Positions 44,787 to 53,821 of a DNA stretch of 64,000 nucleotides are shown piece after piece (position 1 is the stretch's first letter; each line of letters opens with the position of its first letter). The position numbers and the translations under genes are program-made. Location of the stretch: NCBI RefSeq assembly GCF_000482725.1, contig NZ_AXWP01000008.1, forward strand, positions 91,602-155,601, read 5' to 3'. The DNA comes from Psychromonas arctica DSM 14288 (lineage in GTDB: Bacteria; Pseudomonadota; Gammaproteobacteria; Enterobacterales; Psychromonadaceae). The notes below the pieces were generated by a model. It was not told the origin of the DNA and did not search any database. It was given only the letters and a program-made list of their open reading frames with translations.

Positions 44787-45835
44787 TGTCTTTATTACTC
44801 GCTTGGCAACGTATTAAAAAGAATCCGAGTAACCATCAAAGGTGGGCACAATTCAAAGCTAATAAACGCGGTTATTACTCACTGTGGATTTTTAGTTTTT
44901 TATTTTTATTAAGTTTAGTCGCAGAAGTGTGGGTGAATGATAAGCCGATCATGGTTTCCTATCAGTCGAATTGGTATTTCCCAATCGTCCAAGATATTCC
45001 AGAGCAAGATTTAGGTGGTGATTTTGATATCACTACTGATTATCGCGACCCTTATATGGTGCAACAAATTAATAAAGAAGGGTGGATGATCTGGCCGTTA
45101 ATTCCTTTCTACTATGATTCAATTAATTATGAGCTAACGAGTGCCGCACCCTCAAAGCCGGATGCTTTAAATTGGTTAGGCACCGATGACCAGGGGCGAG
45201 ATGTCGTTGCGCGATTGGTTTATGGTTTTCGTATCTCGGTGATCTTTGCTTTATCTTTAACGCTGGTAAGTTCAGTGATCGGCGTTATCGTTGGCGCTAT
45301 TCAAGGTTATTATGGCGGTAAAATTGATTTAATAGGGCAGCGTTTATTAGAAATTTGGGAAGGTTTGCCAATGTTATTTATGCTGATTATTTTAGCCAGT
45401 TTTGTTGAGCCAACCTTTACTTGGTTATTAGGCTTGATGATTTTATTTAGTTGGCCAAGTCTTGTCAGTGTAGTGCGTGCTGAATTTCTACGTGGACGCC
45501 ATTTAGATTACGTTAAAGCGGCCAAAGCCCTGGGCGTAAAAGACAGTAAAATTATGTTTAAGCATATTCTGCCGAATGCCATGATAGCGACGTTAACGTT
45601 TATGCCCTATTTATTTACTGGTGCATTAACCACATTAACATCCTTGGACTTTTTAGGCTTTGGTCTGCCTTTAGGCTCTGCCTCATTGGGTGAAATGATT
45701 TCTCAAGGTAAAGAAAACTTACATGCTCCTTGGTTGGCCATTACTGCTTTTATCTCATTATCAAGCATTTTGGTGTTATTAGTCTTTATTGGTGAAGCTG
45801 CTCGTGATGCTTTTGACCCGAGGAAAACACTATGA
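44786..45835 (+). CDS. yejE: Peptide ABC transporter permease YejE
   Basis: A 349-residue permease of the DppC/OppC class. It has an N-terminal cytoplasmic RWAQFKANKRGYYSLWIF, a large periplasmic region specific to YejE (ELTSAAPSKPDALNWLGTDD and QGRDVVARLVYG), and the EAA loop AKALGVKDSKIMFKHILPNA. It forms the transmembrane pore with YejB. The final bases overlap the yejF start by four bases. Confidence 0.93.
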   Translation: MSLLLAWQRIKKNPSNHQRWAQFKANKRGYYSLWIFSFLFLLSLVAEVWVNDKPIMVSYQSNWYFPIVQDIPEQDLGGDFDITTDYRDPYMVQQINKEGWMIWPLIPFYYDSINYELTSAAPSKPDALNWLGTDDQGRDVVARLVYGFRISVIFALSLTLVSSVIGVIVGAIQGYYGGKIDLIGQRLLEIWEGLPMLFMLIILASFVEPTFTWLLGLMILFSWPSLVSVVRAEFLRGRHLDYVKAAKALGVKDSKIMFKHILPNAMIATLTFMPYLFTGALTTLTSLDFLGFGLPLGSASLGEMISQGKENLHAPWLAITAFISLSSILVLLVFIGEAARDAFDPRKTL

Positions 45836-47424
45836 GTAAAGTCGATTATTTATTACAAATTAATGACCTGTCGGTGAGTTTTGCACAGGAGCAGATAGTA
45901 TCTGGCGTCAGTTTTTGTCTTGAACAAGGTAAAACATTAGCGATTGTTGGCGAAAGTGGCTCCGGTAAGTCATTAACGGCATTATCGGTTTTACAGTTGC
46001 TACCTTACCCACATGCACATCATCCAACGGGCGATATTATCTTTCAAGGTCAGTCATTGATGGGTAAATCAGAAAAAGTGCTAGAGGTGGTGCGAGGCAA
46101 TAAAATTAGCATGATTTTTCAAGAGCCGATGACTTCCTTGAATCCTTTGCACAATATTGAAAAGCAGATTGCAGAAACTTTATTGCTTCATAAGGGACTA
46201 ACGGGCAAAGCAGCACAATTACGTATTATCGAGTTGTTAGAATTAGTGGGGATCAAAAACCCACAATCACGTTTAAATGCTTACCCACACGAGTTATCAG
46301 GTGGGCAGCGACAACGTGTGATGATTGCGATGGCATTAGCTAATGAACCAGACTTATTAATTGCCGATGAGCCTACTACTGCGTTAGATGCAACGATTCA
46401 AAAACAAATTTTGAGGTTATTAAAATCACTACAACAACGTTTAAATATGGGGATTTTATTAATTACGCATGATTTGAATATAGTGCGTCAATTCTCTGAC
46501 CATGTGCTGGTTATGTGTAAAGGCAAGCAAGTAGAGTATCAACAAACAGACAGGTTATTTAAATCACCCGCTGATGCCTATACTAAAAAGCTGTTAAATG
46601 CGGTACCTACAGGTCAAATGCCTGAATTAATCGATGCAAAGGTGATTCTTGAAGCGCATGATATTAATGTTAGTTTTGCAATGAAAAAGAATTTTTGGGG
46701 CAAAACGGTACAGTCATTGCAGGTGGTTAAAAATGTATCCTTAAAAATACATGAGGGTGAAACACTTGCTTTAGTCGGTGAAAGCGGTTCGGGGAAAAGC
46801 ACCTTGGCACAGGCGCTATTGCAATTGAATAAAAGTACAGGGCAAGTTGTTTACTTGGGAAAAGATGTTCAGTCTTTAGCTAAAAATGATTTACAGGCTT
46901 TGCGTCAGCAATTACAAATCGTATTTCAAGATCCCTATGCGAGTTTAAGCCCAAGGATGTCGGTACAGGATATTATTGCTGAAGGCGTACATGTATTTAA
47001 TCATCAACAAAAGTTAAGTGATCAAGAAATAAGTCAGCAAGTATCCCAAGTATTAACTAAAGTTGGGTTAGAACAAAGTGCTGCAAGCCGTTATCCACAT
47101 CAATTTTCAGGTGGACAACGTCAACGTATTGCTATTGCAAGAGCACTGATTCTAAAGCCAAAACTGATTGTGTTAGACGAGCCGACATCGGCATTAGATA
47201 GAAGTATTCAAAAACAAATTATTGAGTTATTGAAAGTGCTGCAGCATGAGTTTTCATTAAGCTATCTATTTATTAGTCATGACTTATCGGTGGTGAAAGC
47301 CGTTAGTCATCGTGTATTAGTGATGAAAGCAGGTGAAATCGTTGAAGAGGGGCTAACTTCACAGTTATTTGCGCAAGCAAAGCACCCTTATACACAAGAG
47401 TTGATATCTTCGACTATTCTATGA
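45832..47424 (+). CDS. yejF: Peptide ABC transporter ATPase YejF (two nucleotide-binding domains)
   Basis: A 530-residue ATPase with two fused ABC domains, as in E. coli YejF (529). The first has GESGSGKS near 43-50, the signature [20 protein letters not shown] and [12 protein letters not shown]. The second has GESGSGKS near 316-323, [20 protein letters not shown] and [12 protein letters not shown]. Both look catalytically intact. It powers YejBE. A clear hairpin follows at 47487. Confidence 0.95.
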   Translation: MSKVDYLLQINDLSVSFAQEQIVSGVSFCLEQGKTLAIVGESGSGKSLTALSVLQLLPYPHAHHPTGDIIFQGQSLMGKSEKVLEVVRGNKISMIFQEPMTSLNPLHNIEKQIAETLLLHKGLTGKAAQLRIIELLELVGIKNPQSRLNAYPHELSGGQRQRVMIAMALANEPDLLIADEPTTALDATIQKQILRLLKSLQQRLNMGILLITHDLNIVRQFSDHVLVMCKGKQVEYQQTDRLFKSPADAYTKKLLNAVPTGQMPELIDAKVILEAHDINVSFAMKKNFWGKTVQSLQVVKNVSLKIHEGETLALVGESGSGKSTLAQALLQLNKSTGQVVYLGKDVQSLAKNDLQALRQQLQIVFQDPYASLSPRMSVQDIIAEGVHVFNHQQKLSDQEISQQVSQVLTKVGLEQSAASRYPHQFSGGQRQRIAIARALILKPKLIVLDEPTSALDRSIQKQIIELLKVLQHEFSLSYLFISHDLSVVKAVSHRVLVMKAGEIVEEGLTSQLFAQAKHPYTQELISSTIL

Positions 47425-47486
47425 AAAGATAGTTAACATTGTGAAAGTAGAGTTAAATTTGTAAAAAGCTTGCTAAGTTCATATAC

Positions 47487-47525
47487 AGCTGACTATGTGT
47501 AGATAAAATGTACACATAGTCAGCT
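47487..47525 (+). terminator. Strong stem-loop after yejF
   Basis: A perfect 15-bp stem AGCTGACTATGTGTA (47487-47501) with TACACATAGTCAGCT (47511-47525) and a 9-base loop. The T-run after it is interrupted (CATTTATTGTTT), so it may terminate imperfectly or protect the mRNA end. Confidence 0.75.
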
Positions 47526-47550
47526 CATTTATTGTTTCCATTGAGGTGTT

Positions 47551-49473
47551 ATGAAAAAATTAATTTTAGGTTGTTTGTTGTTTTCTGCATCAAACTTCGC
47601 CAGCGCCCTAAGTTTAGATGTTCAGCGTAATATTTTTACTGATACCTTAGACTTACAAGAAAAAAAACAGTGGCAAAAAGCCAATCTGAATATTAATGAT
47701 ATTGCTGATTATCCGCTTGCTTATGTCGCCCAATACAATTATTTGAATGCGAATATGTCGACGGTCAGTGATGCCGATATTATAAACTTTATTAAAACGC
47801 ATAAAGGTAAAGTGGTCAGTGATGATTTACAGCGCTCATATCTCTTTTATTTAGCGAAACAAAAAAATTGGAAACAGTTTTTAACCGCTTACCCTAAAAT
47901 GCCGAATAATCGCGTTTTAAAGTGTTATTACCTGCAAGCTTCTATTGCCACCGGACAAAGCGAAAAAGCATGGCCCGATGCACAAAAGTATTGGTTATCT
48001 AGTACTTCATTACCGAATGCCTGTGATGATGTTTATGTTTATTATCAAGCGCACAAAAACTTGACACAAGAGGATATCTGGCAGCGATTTAACTTAGCTT
48101 TTGTTAAAAATAAACAAGGCTTGATGCGTTTTTTAACTGCAAGAATGGATAAAGACAAAGCTGCCTTAGCGACTCAATTATATGAACTACATAAAGATCC
48201 TAAAAGTTTATTAGACAGTGATCTTTTTGCTTCTCGAAAAGTCCAAAGTTATCGTTTTTTAGTGCCGAGTATTAAACGCCTAGCACGAAAAGACTTAGCT
48301 AAAGCGATGCTAGCTTATCAGCAGTTTGATAAAAAAATTGCATTTACCGCTACTGAAACCAATGCAATCAAAAAGCAATTTGCGACACTTATTGTACAGC
48401 GTGATAAAACTAACTATTTTTCTTGGTTAGACAAAGAGTTGCCGTCATTAAACAACGCGTCTTTAGTTGAGCAGCGTATCCGTTATGCGATTAAACGTAG
48501 TGACTGGAAAAATATAGGTTACTGGTTAAGTAAGTTACCAGATGAGCAACGTTATTCATCTGCATGGTTATATTGGCAAGCAAAAGTATTAGAGCAAGCC
48601 GGTGAAGCAGATAAAGCAAAGTCTATTTATGAAAAGGTGGCAAAAAATCGTAATTTTCATGGTTTTATGGCATCTCAAAAATTAGGTTTGAATTTTTCTC
48701 TTAATGCACAAACTATTGTCGAAGAGAAGGATAGTTTGAACTCTTTAGGTGGCGAACTGGCGGTGATTGATGAGTTATTGTTTCATCAATTGAGGATACA
48801 GGCTAAAAGGCAATGGCAACGCCTTTTAAATACACAAAATAAGAAGATTCAACAGAAGCTAGGATTATACGCCTATGATCAAGGCTGGGCACATTTATCC
48901 GTACTAGCGAGTATTAACTCTAAAAGTTGGAATGCACTAAATATTCGTTTCCCAACGGCAAAACCAGAAATATTTATAAAAGCGGCTAACAAATATGATT
49001 TAGAAGATACTTATATTTATGCCATTACACGTCGTGAAAGTAGTTTTGATGAATATGCAAAATCACCTGTTGGTGCAAGTGGTTATATGCAATTAATGCC
49101 TAAAACAGCAAAAGAAACGGCGCGTAAGATTGATCTGACTGAATATAATGAAGTTTCACAACTTAACCAAGGCGCGCTCAACGTACAATTAGGCACCGCT
49201 TACTTTAATGGCCTATTAACACGTTATGACGGTAATCGAGTGTTAGCAACAGCTGCCTATAATGCAGGCCCACACCGAGTTGATAGATGGGTAACGCCGA
49301 ACAAGAAAAATGGCAATATTGGGATTGAAATAGATAGCTGGGTAGACACCATCCCTTATTATGAAACACGTGCCTATGTGCAAAGTGTTTTAGCCTATAA
49401 CGTTATTTATCAACATGTATTAGGAAAACCATTGAAGTTTTTGAATCAGAAAGAATTTTTAGCTCGTTATTAA
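47551..49473 (+). CDS. slt: Soluble lytic murein transglycosylase
   Basis: A 640-residue periplasmic enzyme, close to E. coli Slt70 (645). The signal peptide ends near NFASA. A long alpha-superhelical U-domain and linker fill the middle. The C-terminal lysozyme-like domain has the catalytic Glu496 in AITRRESSFDEYAKSPVGAS, then GYMQLMPKTAKETARK and AAYNAGPHRVDRW. It cleaves glycan strands of peptidoglycan with 1,6-anhydro product. The ATG is preceded by TTGAGGTG. It lies 26 bases after a terminator-like hairpin and is probably transcribed separately from yejABEF. Confidence 0.95.
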   Translation: MKKLILGCLLFSASNFASALSLDVQRNIFTDTLDLQEKKQWQKANLNINDIADYPLAYVAQYNYLNANMSTVSDADIINFIKTHKGKVVSDDLQRSYLFYLAKQKNWKQFLTAYPKMPNNRVLKCYYLQASIATGQSEKAWPDAQKYWLSSTSLPNACDDVYVYYQAHKNLTQEDIWQRFNLAFVKNKQGLMRFLTARMDKDKAALATQLYELHKDPKSLLDSDLFASRKVQSYRFLVPSIKRLARKDLAKAMLAYQQFDKKIAFTATETNAIKKQFATLIVQRDKTNYFSWLDKELPSLNNASLVEQRIRYAIKRSDWKNIGYWLSKLPDEQRYSSAWLYWQAKVLEQAGEADKAKSIYEKVAKNRNFHGFMASQKLGLNFSLNAQTIVEEKDSLNSLGGELAVIDELLFHQLRIQAKRQWQRLLNTQNKKIQQKLGLYAYDQGWAHLSVLASINSKSWNALNIRFPTAKPEIFIKAANKYDLEDTYIYAITRRESSFDEYAKSPVGASGYMQLMPKTAKETARKIDLTEYNEVSQLNQGALNVQLGTAYFNGLLTRYDGNRVLATAAYNAGPHRVDRWVTPNKKNGNIGIEIDSWVDTIPYYETRAYVQSVLAYNVIYQHVLGKPLKFLNQKEFLARY

Positions 49474-49536
49474 TGATGACTTAAGAATAAATAGTTGGCC
49501 GTTAATTGTCGTTAGCTGTTAACAAGGTCATTAATA

Positions 49537-49569
49537 AATGTTCTGTAGAGAAAAAGCCTGCAGAACATT
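49537..49569. terminator. Probable terminator hairpin after slt
   Basis: AATGTTCTG (49537-49545) pairs with CAGAACATT (49561-49569) across a 15-base loop; the following TATTTA is weakly T-rich. Confidence 0.5.
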
Positions 49570-49630
49570 ATTTACAGGGGCTATTTTTAAATATCTCTAA
49601 ATAGTAGTTTCTAAGCCTGCCCATTTTAAT

Positions 49631-49698
49631 ATTACTTTTCTAGCATTACCTACTAAACATTACCTTCTAGCATTGCCAATTAAACACTACTTTCTAAA
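49631..49698. repeat. Degenerate 13-14-bp tandem repeats
   Basis: Units ATTACTTTTCTAG, CATTACCTACTAAA, CATTACCTTCTAG, CATTGCCAATTAAA and CACTACTTTCTAAA follow one another and alternate in ending (CTAG/AAA). They resemble in period the repeats at 40838. Confidence 0.65.
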
Positions 49699-49800
49699 AA
49701 ATACTTCTGCTCCCTGCATATGTAGTACTACAGTGATTGGATTTATATTGTTCATAGTAGTTCACTTGATCTAGAAATTGAATTGAAGGCAGAAATGCTT

Positions 49801-50238
49801 TTAATTAATCCAGCAAACATTATTTTGCTGGTTACCATCGCTTGTTTTAGTGTTGCTCTGGTCTATATAAAGCGTTCTACAGTCGCTTTCGTCATTGATT
49901 TGACTACCTGTGGCTTTTGCTTCGGCTTTTAGCGTGTAGGTGTGTGTAGCGGCGGACACAATACTAAAAGTATAGTATTGATTATTTGAAGGTAGACCCG
50001 CAGAGGATGCATTAGATATGTAGGTAGGATGAGTGATGCGAAAACTGCTTTGTTCTATTTGTGCTTTAATCAGTTCACTTTGAGCATCTGCTCGTCGTGT
50101 TTTTATAACAAATCCTTGATACGAGGGATAAGCGATAGCTGCTAATAGGCCCAAAATAGCAATCGCTATCAATAGCTCAATGAGTGTAAAAGCGCGCTGC
50201 TTTTTTATTTTTAATTTTTTATTATTAACTATCAGCAT
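49801..50238 (-). CDS. Type IV pilin-like protein (PilE family)
   Basis: About 145 residues with a prepilin signature: KKQRA then FTLIELLIAIAILGLLAAIA. Processing would occur between Ala and Phe, with Glu at position +5; the usual Gly before the cleavage site is Ala. A YPSYQGFVIKTRRADAQSEL segment follows and two Cys near the end (SDCRTLY and NNVCWIN) could make the D-region disulfide. This is the PilE/minor pilin group. No other pilus gene is adjacent. I choose ATG 50238 after AGGTAGGTG; GTG 50244 is possible. Confidence 0.83.
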   Translation of the reverse strand: MLIVNNKKLKIKKQRAFTLIELLIAIAILGLLAAIAYPSYQGFVIKTRRADAQSELIKAQIEQSSFRITHPTYISNASSAGLPSNNQYYTFSIVSAATHTYTLKAEAKATGSQINDESDCRTLYIDQSNTKTSDGNQQNNVCWIN

Positions 50239-50461
50239 AATCACCTACCTGTATAGGTTATCGCTCGCTCCCATATTTGTTATTAATTTTTTAGAGATTG
50301 AATAAATACTCGAAAAAACGAGGAAGCGGGGAGTATCTTCGCTCGTCATTTTTATCTATAACGATTTAAACTGAATTCGAGTTACTTATTACTTGAGTTA
50401 TTACTGAGTTCCATATTGATAAAAGACCTAATTTCACTTTAAATCAATAGTGATGGTTGTT

Positions 50462-50914
50462 TTAATCAAATAGTTTGTGCACTACTGCCAATGTTTCTTC
50501 TATTTTTTGCGTATTACTTGGTGCAATGTAGATCGTATCATCGCCGGCTATCGTTCCTAGAATACCTTCTGCTTTACTCATCGAGTCTAATAAACGTGCA
50601 ATTAATTGTGCTGCGCCTGGACTAGTACGGATAACAATTAAACTGTCATTTCTGTCGATATCAACAACTAAGTTTTTTAGTGGGCTGGTGGTCGTCGGAA
50701 TGCCCAGTTCTGCAGGTAAACAATATACCATTTCACCCGTTGCATTGCGTGTACGGACCGCGCCTGTCTTACTTAACATACGGGACACTTTAGATTGATT
50801 AATGTGAGTGAATCCAGCGCCGATCAATGCATCGACAATCTCACTTTGTGAGCTTAAATGTTCTTTTTTAAGCAAGCCTTTAAAGAAGTCCATTAGTTCA
50901 GAGGTCTGTCGCAT
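50462..50914 (-). CDS. argR: Arginine repressor
   Basis: A 150-residue ArgR (E. coli 156). The winged helix-turn-helix has [20 protein letters not shown] then [12 protein letters not shown]. The C-terminal hexamerisation and arginine-binding domain has [15 protein letters not shown] and the motif [13 protein letters not shown]. It represses arginine synthesis genes and itself when arginine is plentiful. Upstream there are ArgR-box-like sequences, and the binding protein on the other side (51115) may be part of its regulon. Confidence 0.95.
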   Translation of the reverse strand: MRQTSELMDFFKGLLKKEHLSSQSEIVDALIGAGFTHINQSKVSRMLSKTGAVRTRNATGEMVYCLPAELGIPTTTSPLKNLVVDIDRNDSLIVIRTSPGAAQLIARLLDSMSKAEGILGTIAGDDTIYIAPSNTQKIEETLAVVHKLFD

Positions 50915-50930
50915 TTGCTAATTCCATAAT

Positions 50931-50944
50931 TGCATTATAATAAA
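50931..50944. promoter_or_regulatory. Weak ArgR-box-like sequence at argR start
   Basis: TGCATTATAATAAA matches about 10 of 14 positions of the box TGAATWWWWATTCA. It lies 17 bases upstream of argR, where self-repression would be expected. Confidence 0.25.
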
Positions 50945-50999
50945 AGCCATATCTTAATCTAAATGCACCGTAGGTTAATAGATTAAATGTCACTTTTTT

Positions 51000-51013
51000 T
51001 GCATATTTATTCG
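51000..51013. promoter_or_regulatory. Candidate ArgR box between argR and the binding-protein gene
   Basis: TGCATATTTATTCG matches 12 of 14 positions of TGAATWWWWATTCA. It is in the argR/51115 divergent region. Confidence 0.45.
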
Positions 51014-51114
51014 TTTTTGGCTAAACGGTTCTATTTACATTGAGAGTCTCTACTTTATTGCTGGTACTTCTGCTAAAATTTGCAATAAATTGCCAATATC
51101 AAGGATGATTCATT

Positions 51115-51885
51115 ATGATCTCTGTTACTCGCCTATTGGCGCTTATTATGTTTTTCTTTGCTACTGCAATAAGCGCTGAGATCATGCCTCAGATGCAGGT
51201 TAAATTTGCTACCGATAGTAATTACTATCCCTTTGAATATTTATCTAAAGATAAAGAGATCAAAGGCTTTGATATTGATATTGCTAAAGCAATTTGCCAC
51301 GAAGTTAATTTGCAATGCACTTTTGAACATCACCGCTTTGATGGTTTACTATTAACGTTACCTTTTGGTCGATATGATGCCGTTATTGCCGCGTTAGACA
51401 TTACTGCTGAACGTTTAAAAACCGTCGACTTTAGTGATAGTTATTATAAAGTGCCTCCGGTTTTTATTAGTAAAGAACCGTTGCAAGGGCAGTTTTCACT
51501 CTCCGGAAAATTCATCGGCGTACAGGCTAATACTTCAAATCAAAATTACTTGATTAAATACGCGAGAGACAATAGTTACATCGTGCCTTATTTTTCATCT
51601 CAAGCAGCATTCGAAGATTTAAAACTACAACGAATAGATGCCGTTTTTGCAGACTTTGCTGTAGTTAATGATTTTTTAAGTAAACAACTTTCAAGCCAAC
51701 AACTGACAGGCGACTCATTAGTAATTAGCCGCACTGAAGAAGTCTTTATTAAAGAGTTTTCTGAAGGTTACGGTATTGCGGTAAAAAAAGGTAATGATCT
51801 GTTACGTGAACGTTTAAATACAGGATTAAAGCTCATAGTTGAGAATGGTACTTATGCCAAAATTTATCAGCAATATTTTCCATAA
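51115..51885 (+). CDS. Periplasmic amino-acid-binding protein (ArtJ/ArtI-like)
   Basis: A 256-residue family 3 solute-binding protein. The signal peptide ends near TAISA. Binding-domain features are VKFATDSNYYPFEYLSKDKE, IKGFDIDIAKAICHEVNLQC, FDGLLLTLPFGRYDAVIAAL and ITAERLKTVDFSDSYYKVPP. These are the pattern of arginine/lysine/ornithine binding proteins. No permease or ATPase gene is adjacent, so it would serve a transporter encoded elsewhere. It sits between argR and mdh, which are usually direct divergent neighbours, with ArgR-box-like sequences on both sides. Ligand is inferred from context. Confidence 0.85.
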   Translation: MISVTRLLALIMFFFATAISAEIMPQMQVKFATDSNYYPFEYLSKDKEIKGFDIDIAKAICHEVNLQCTFEHHRFDGLLLTLPFGRYDAVIAALDITAERLKTVDFSDSYYKVPPVFISKEPLQGQFSLSGKFIGVQANTSNQNYLIKYARDNSYIVPYFSSQAAFEDLKLQRIDAVFADFAVVNDFLSKQLSSQQLTGDSLVISRTEEVFIKEFSEGYGIAVKKGNDLLRERLNTGLKLIVENGTYAKIYQQYFP

Positions 51886-51977
51886 TTAATTTTTAAAGTC
51901 CTAATATCAGCATTTTATAGAAAATAAAAGACCTTTCTTTTTTACATTGCTCACAATTACTTAACATATTTCACACT

Positions 51978-51991
51978 TGCGTATTTATTCA
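51978..51991. promoter_or_regulatory. Candidate ArgR box upstream of mdh
   Basis: TGCGTATTTATTCA matches 12 of 14 positions of TGAATWWWWATTCA and shares 12 of 14 bases with the site at 51000. It lies 114 bases before the mdh ATG. Confidence 0.4.
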
Positions 51992-52104
51992 CTTTAGAAT
52001 GACAAGGCTAATCTTATTTCTATTATCATTAGAAATGCAAAATAAAGCATTTTGTTTGGTGATGGCTATACATACTTAAACATTTTATTTCACTGGAGAA
52101 AAAT

Positions 52105-53040
52105 ATGAAAGTTGCTGTTCTTGGTGCTGCAGGTGGTATCGGTCAAGCGTTGTCATTATTATTAAAAACTCAACTACCAGCTGGTTCTGAGCTAGCATTA
52201 TACGATGTTGCTCCTGTTGTTCCTGGTGTAGCGGTTGATTTATCACATATCCCAACAGCAGTTAAAGTTGAAGGTTTTGGTGTTGACGCGTTAGGCGCTG
52301 CATTAACGGGTGCTGATATTGTAATTATTCCAGCGGGTATGCCACGTAAGCCAGGTATGGACCGTGCTGATTTATTTGCAGTGAATGCTGGTATTATCAA
52401 AACGTTAGCTGAAGGCATTGTTGCTAACTGTCCTAAAGCATTAGTTGGTGTTATCACTAACCCTGTAAATGGCACTGTTCCAATCGTTGCTGAAGTTTTC
52501 AAAAAAGCAGGTGTTTACGATAAAAACCGTATATTTGGTGTAACGACGCTTGATGTTATTCGTAGTGAAGCATTTGTTGCTGAACTTAAAGGCCTAAACG
52601 TTGCTGAAGTTAAAGTTCCAGTAATTGGTGGTCACTCAGGTACAACTATTTTACCACTTCTTTCTCAAGTTGAAGGTGTCACGTTCTCTGAAGAAGAAGT
52701 TGCTGCATTAACACCACGTATTCAGAATGCGGGTACTGAAGTTGTAAATGCTAAAGCTGGTGGCGGTTCTGCTACTTTATCTATGGGTGCTGCTGCCGCT
52801 CGTTTTTGTTTATCTTTAGTTAAAGGTTTACAAGGCGAAGACGTTGTAGATTACGCATACGTTGATATTGACGGCGGCGATGCTCCTTACTTCGCTCACC
52901 CAGTACGCTTAGGTGTTAACGGTGTCGTTGAAATTTTATCATACGGTAAATTATCAGCCTTTGAAGAAAAAGCTAAAAACGATATGTTAGAAACACTTAA
53001 CAAAGATATCCAAGAAGGTGTTGATTTTATAAACGGCTAA
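52105..53040 (+). CDS. mdh: Malate dehydrogenase
   Basis: A 311-residue NAD-dependent malate dehydrogenase (TCA cycle, malate to oxaloacetate). NAD loop [19 protein letters not shown] at 3-21; substrate arginines in [15 protein letters not shown] near 78-92; NPVN at about 120; catalytic His in [15 protein letters not shown] near 177. Length is that of the gammaproteobacterial enzyme. GGAGAAAA precedes the ATG. A good terminator follows. Confidence 0.97.
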   Translation: MKVAVLGAAGGIGQALSLLLKTQLPAGSELALYDVAPVVPGVAVDLSHIPTAVKVEGFGVDALGAALTGADIVIIPAGMPRKPGMDRADLFAVNAGIIKTLAEGIVANCPKALVGVITNPVNGTVPIVAEVFKKAGVYDKNRIFGVTTLDVIRSEAFVAELKGLNVAEVKVPVIGGHSGTTILPLLSQVEGVTFSEEEVAALTPRIQNAGTEVVNAKAGGGSATLSMGAAAARFCLSLVKGLQGEDVVDYAYVDIDGGDAPYFAHPVRLGVNGVVEILSYGKLSAFEEKAKNDMLETLNKDIQEGVDFING

Positions 53041-53073
53041 TCTTTTTTTAGTTTTTTATACAATATTATTAAT

Positions 53074-53094
53074 AAGGTCAGCGATGCTGGCCTT
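53074..53094 (+). terminator. Rho-independent terminator of mdh
   Basis: AAGGTCAGC (53074-53082) pairs with GCTGGCCTT (53086-53094), one G-U, loop of three bases, followed by TTTTT. Confidence 0.9.
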
Positions 53095-53173
53095 TTTTGT
53101 GCCTATAATTACTTAAGCTTGTAATTGCTTATTAATAGTTACTTAATGAATTAATTTTTAAAAGGATCGCTAT

Positions 53174-53572
53174 ATGAAAGTTGCAGAAGCAATGACCGCT
53201 CGCGTAGTGACAATCGAAATGGATGATCGTATTCCTGCGATCCAAGAAATATTATCCCAACTAGGGTCTCATCACTTATTGGTAGTTGAAGAGGGGAAAT
53301 TGTGTGGTGTTATATCTGACCGTGATATTTTGCGAATACTCAGCCCCTATTTGTATACAGAATCAGAGTTAGTACGTGATACTGAAACGATGCAACGTCG
53401 CGCTCACCAAGTGATGACGCGCAGTCCTATTACTGTTTCTCCAGAAGTGTCAGTTAAAGAAGCGCTGGCATTGATGTTAACCCATGATATTAGTTGTTTA
53501 CCGGTACTTGAAGGCGATAATATTGAAGGGATATTTACTATTCACGATGGTGTTCGCGCGCTGATCAAATAA
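53174..53572 (+). CDS. Two-CBS-domain protein
   Basis: A 132-residue protein made of a CBS pair: first domain with MKVAEAMTARVVTIEMDDR, HLLVVEEGKLCGVISDRDIL; second with VMTRSPITVSPEVSVKEALA, DISCLPVLEGDNIEGIFTIH. CBS pairs bind adenine nucleotides and usually regulate another protein. There is no attached effector domain, and the partner is unknown. AAAGGATCG precedes the ATG. A hairpin follows at 53601. Confidence 0.88.
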   Translation: MKVAEAMTARVVTIEMDDRIPAIQEILSQLGSHHLLVVEEGKLCGVISDRDILRILSPYLYTESELVRDTETMQRRAHQVMTRSPITVSPEVSVKEALALMLTHDISCLPVLEGDNIEGIFTIHDGVRALIK

Positions 53573-53600
53573 TAATTGGGCGTTAATATAAAAACTTACT

Positions 53601-53632
53601 GCCCTGACTAATAATAACTCCTTAGTTGGGGC
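53601..53632 (+). terminator. Probable terminator after the CBS gene
   Basis: GCCCTGACTAA (53601-53611) with TTAGTTGGGGC (53622-53632), an 11-bp stem with two G-U pairs, then TGCTTTATT. Confidence 0.5.
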
Positions 53633-53821
53633 TGCTTTATTAGTTTCCTCAGTTAGATTGTGACGATATTTTATAATAACAGTATTCACTACAGAGTTAA
53701 TTTGATGGTGTAGTCTCTTGGTATATACATAAACGTCATAAATAATGTGCTTTAAATATTTTATATTGTATGAATTATTCTTTATAGTGTGTGTATTGAC
53801 TAATTACCCCCTGAGATTTAC

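Larger units (their letters stand above)
49474..49800. other. Intergenic region with hairpin and short repeats
   Basis: 327 bases between convergent slt and the pilin gene. It holds a hairpin at 49537-49569 and four to five degenerate 13-14-bp repeats at 49631-49698. No gene is seen. Confidence 0.6.
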
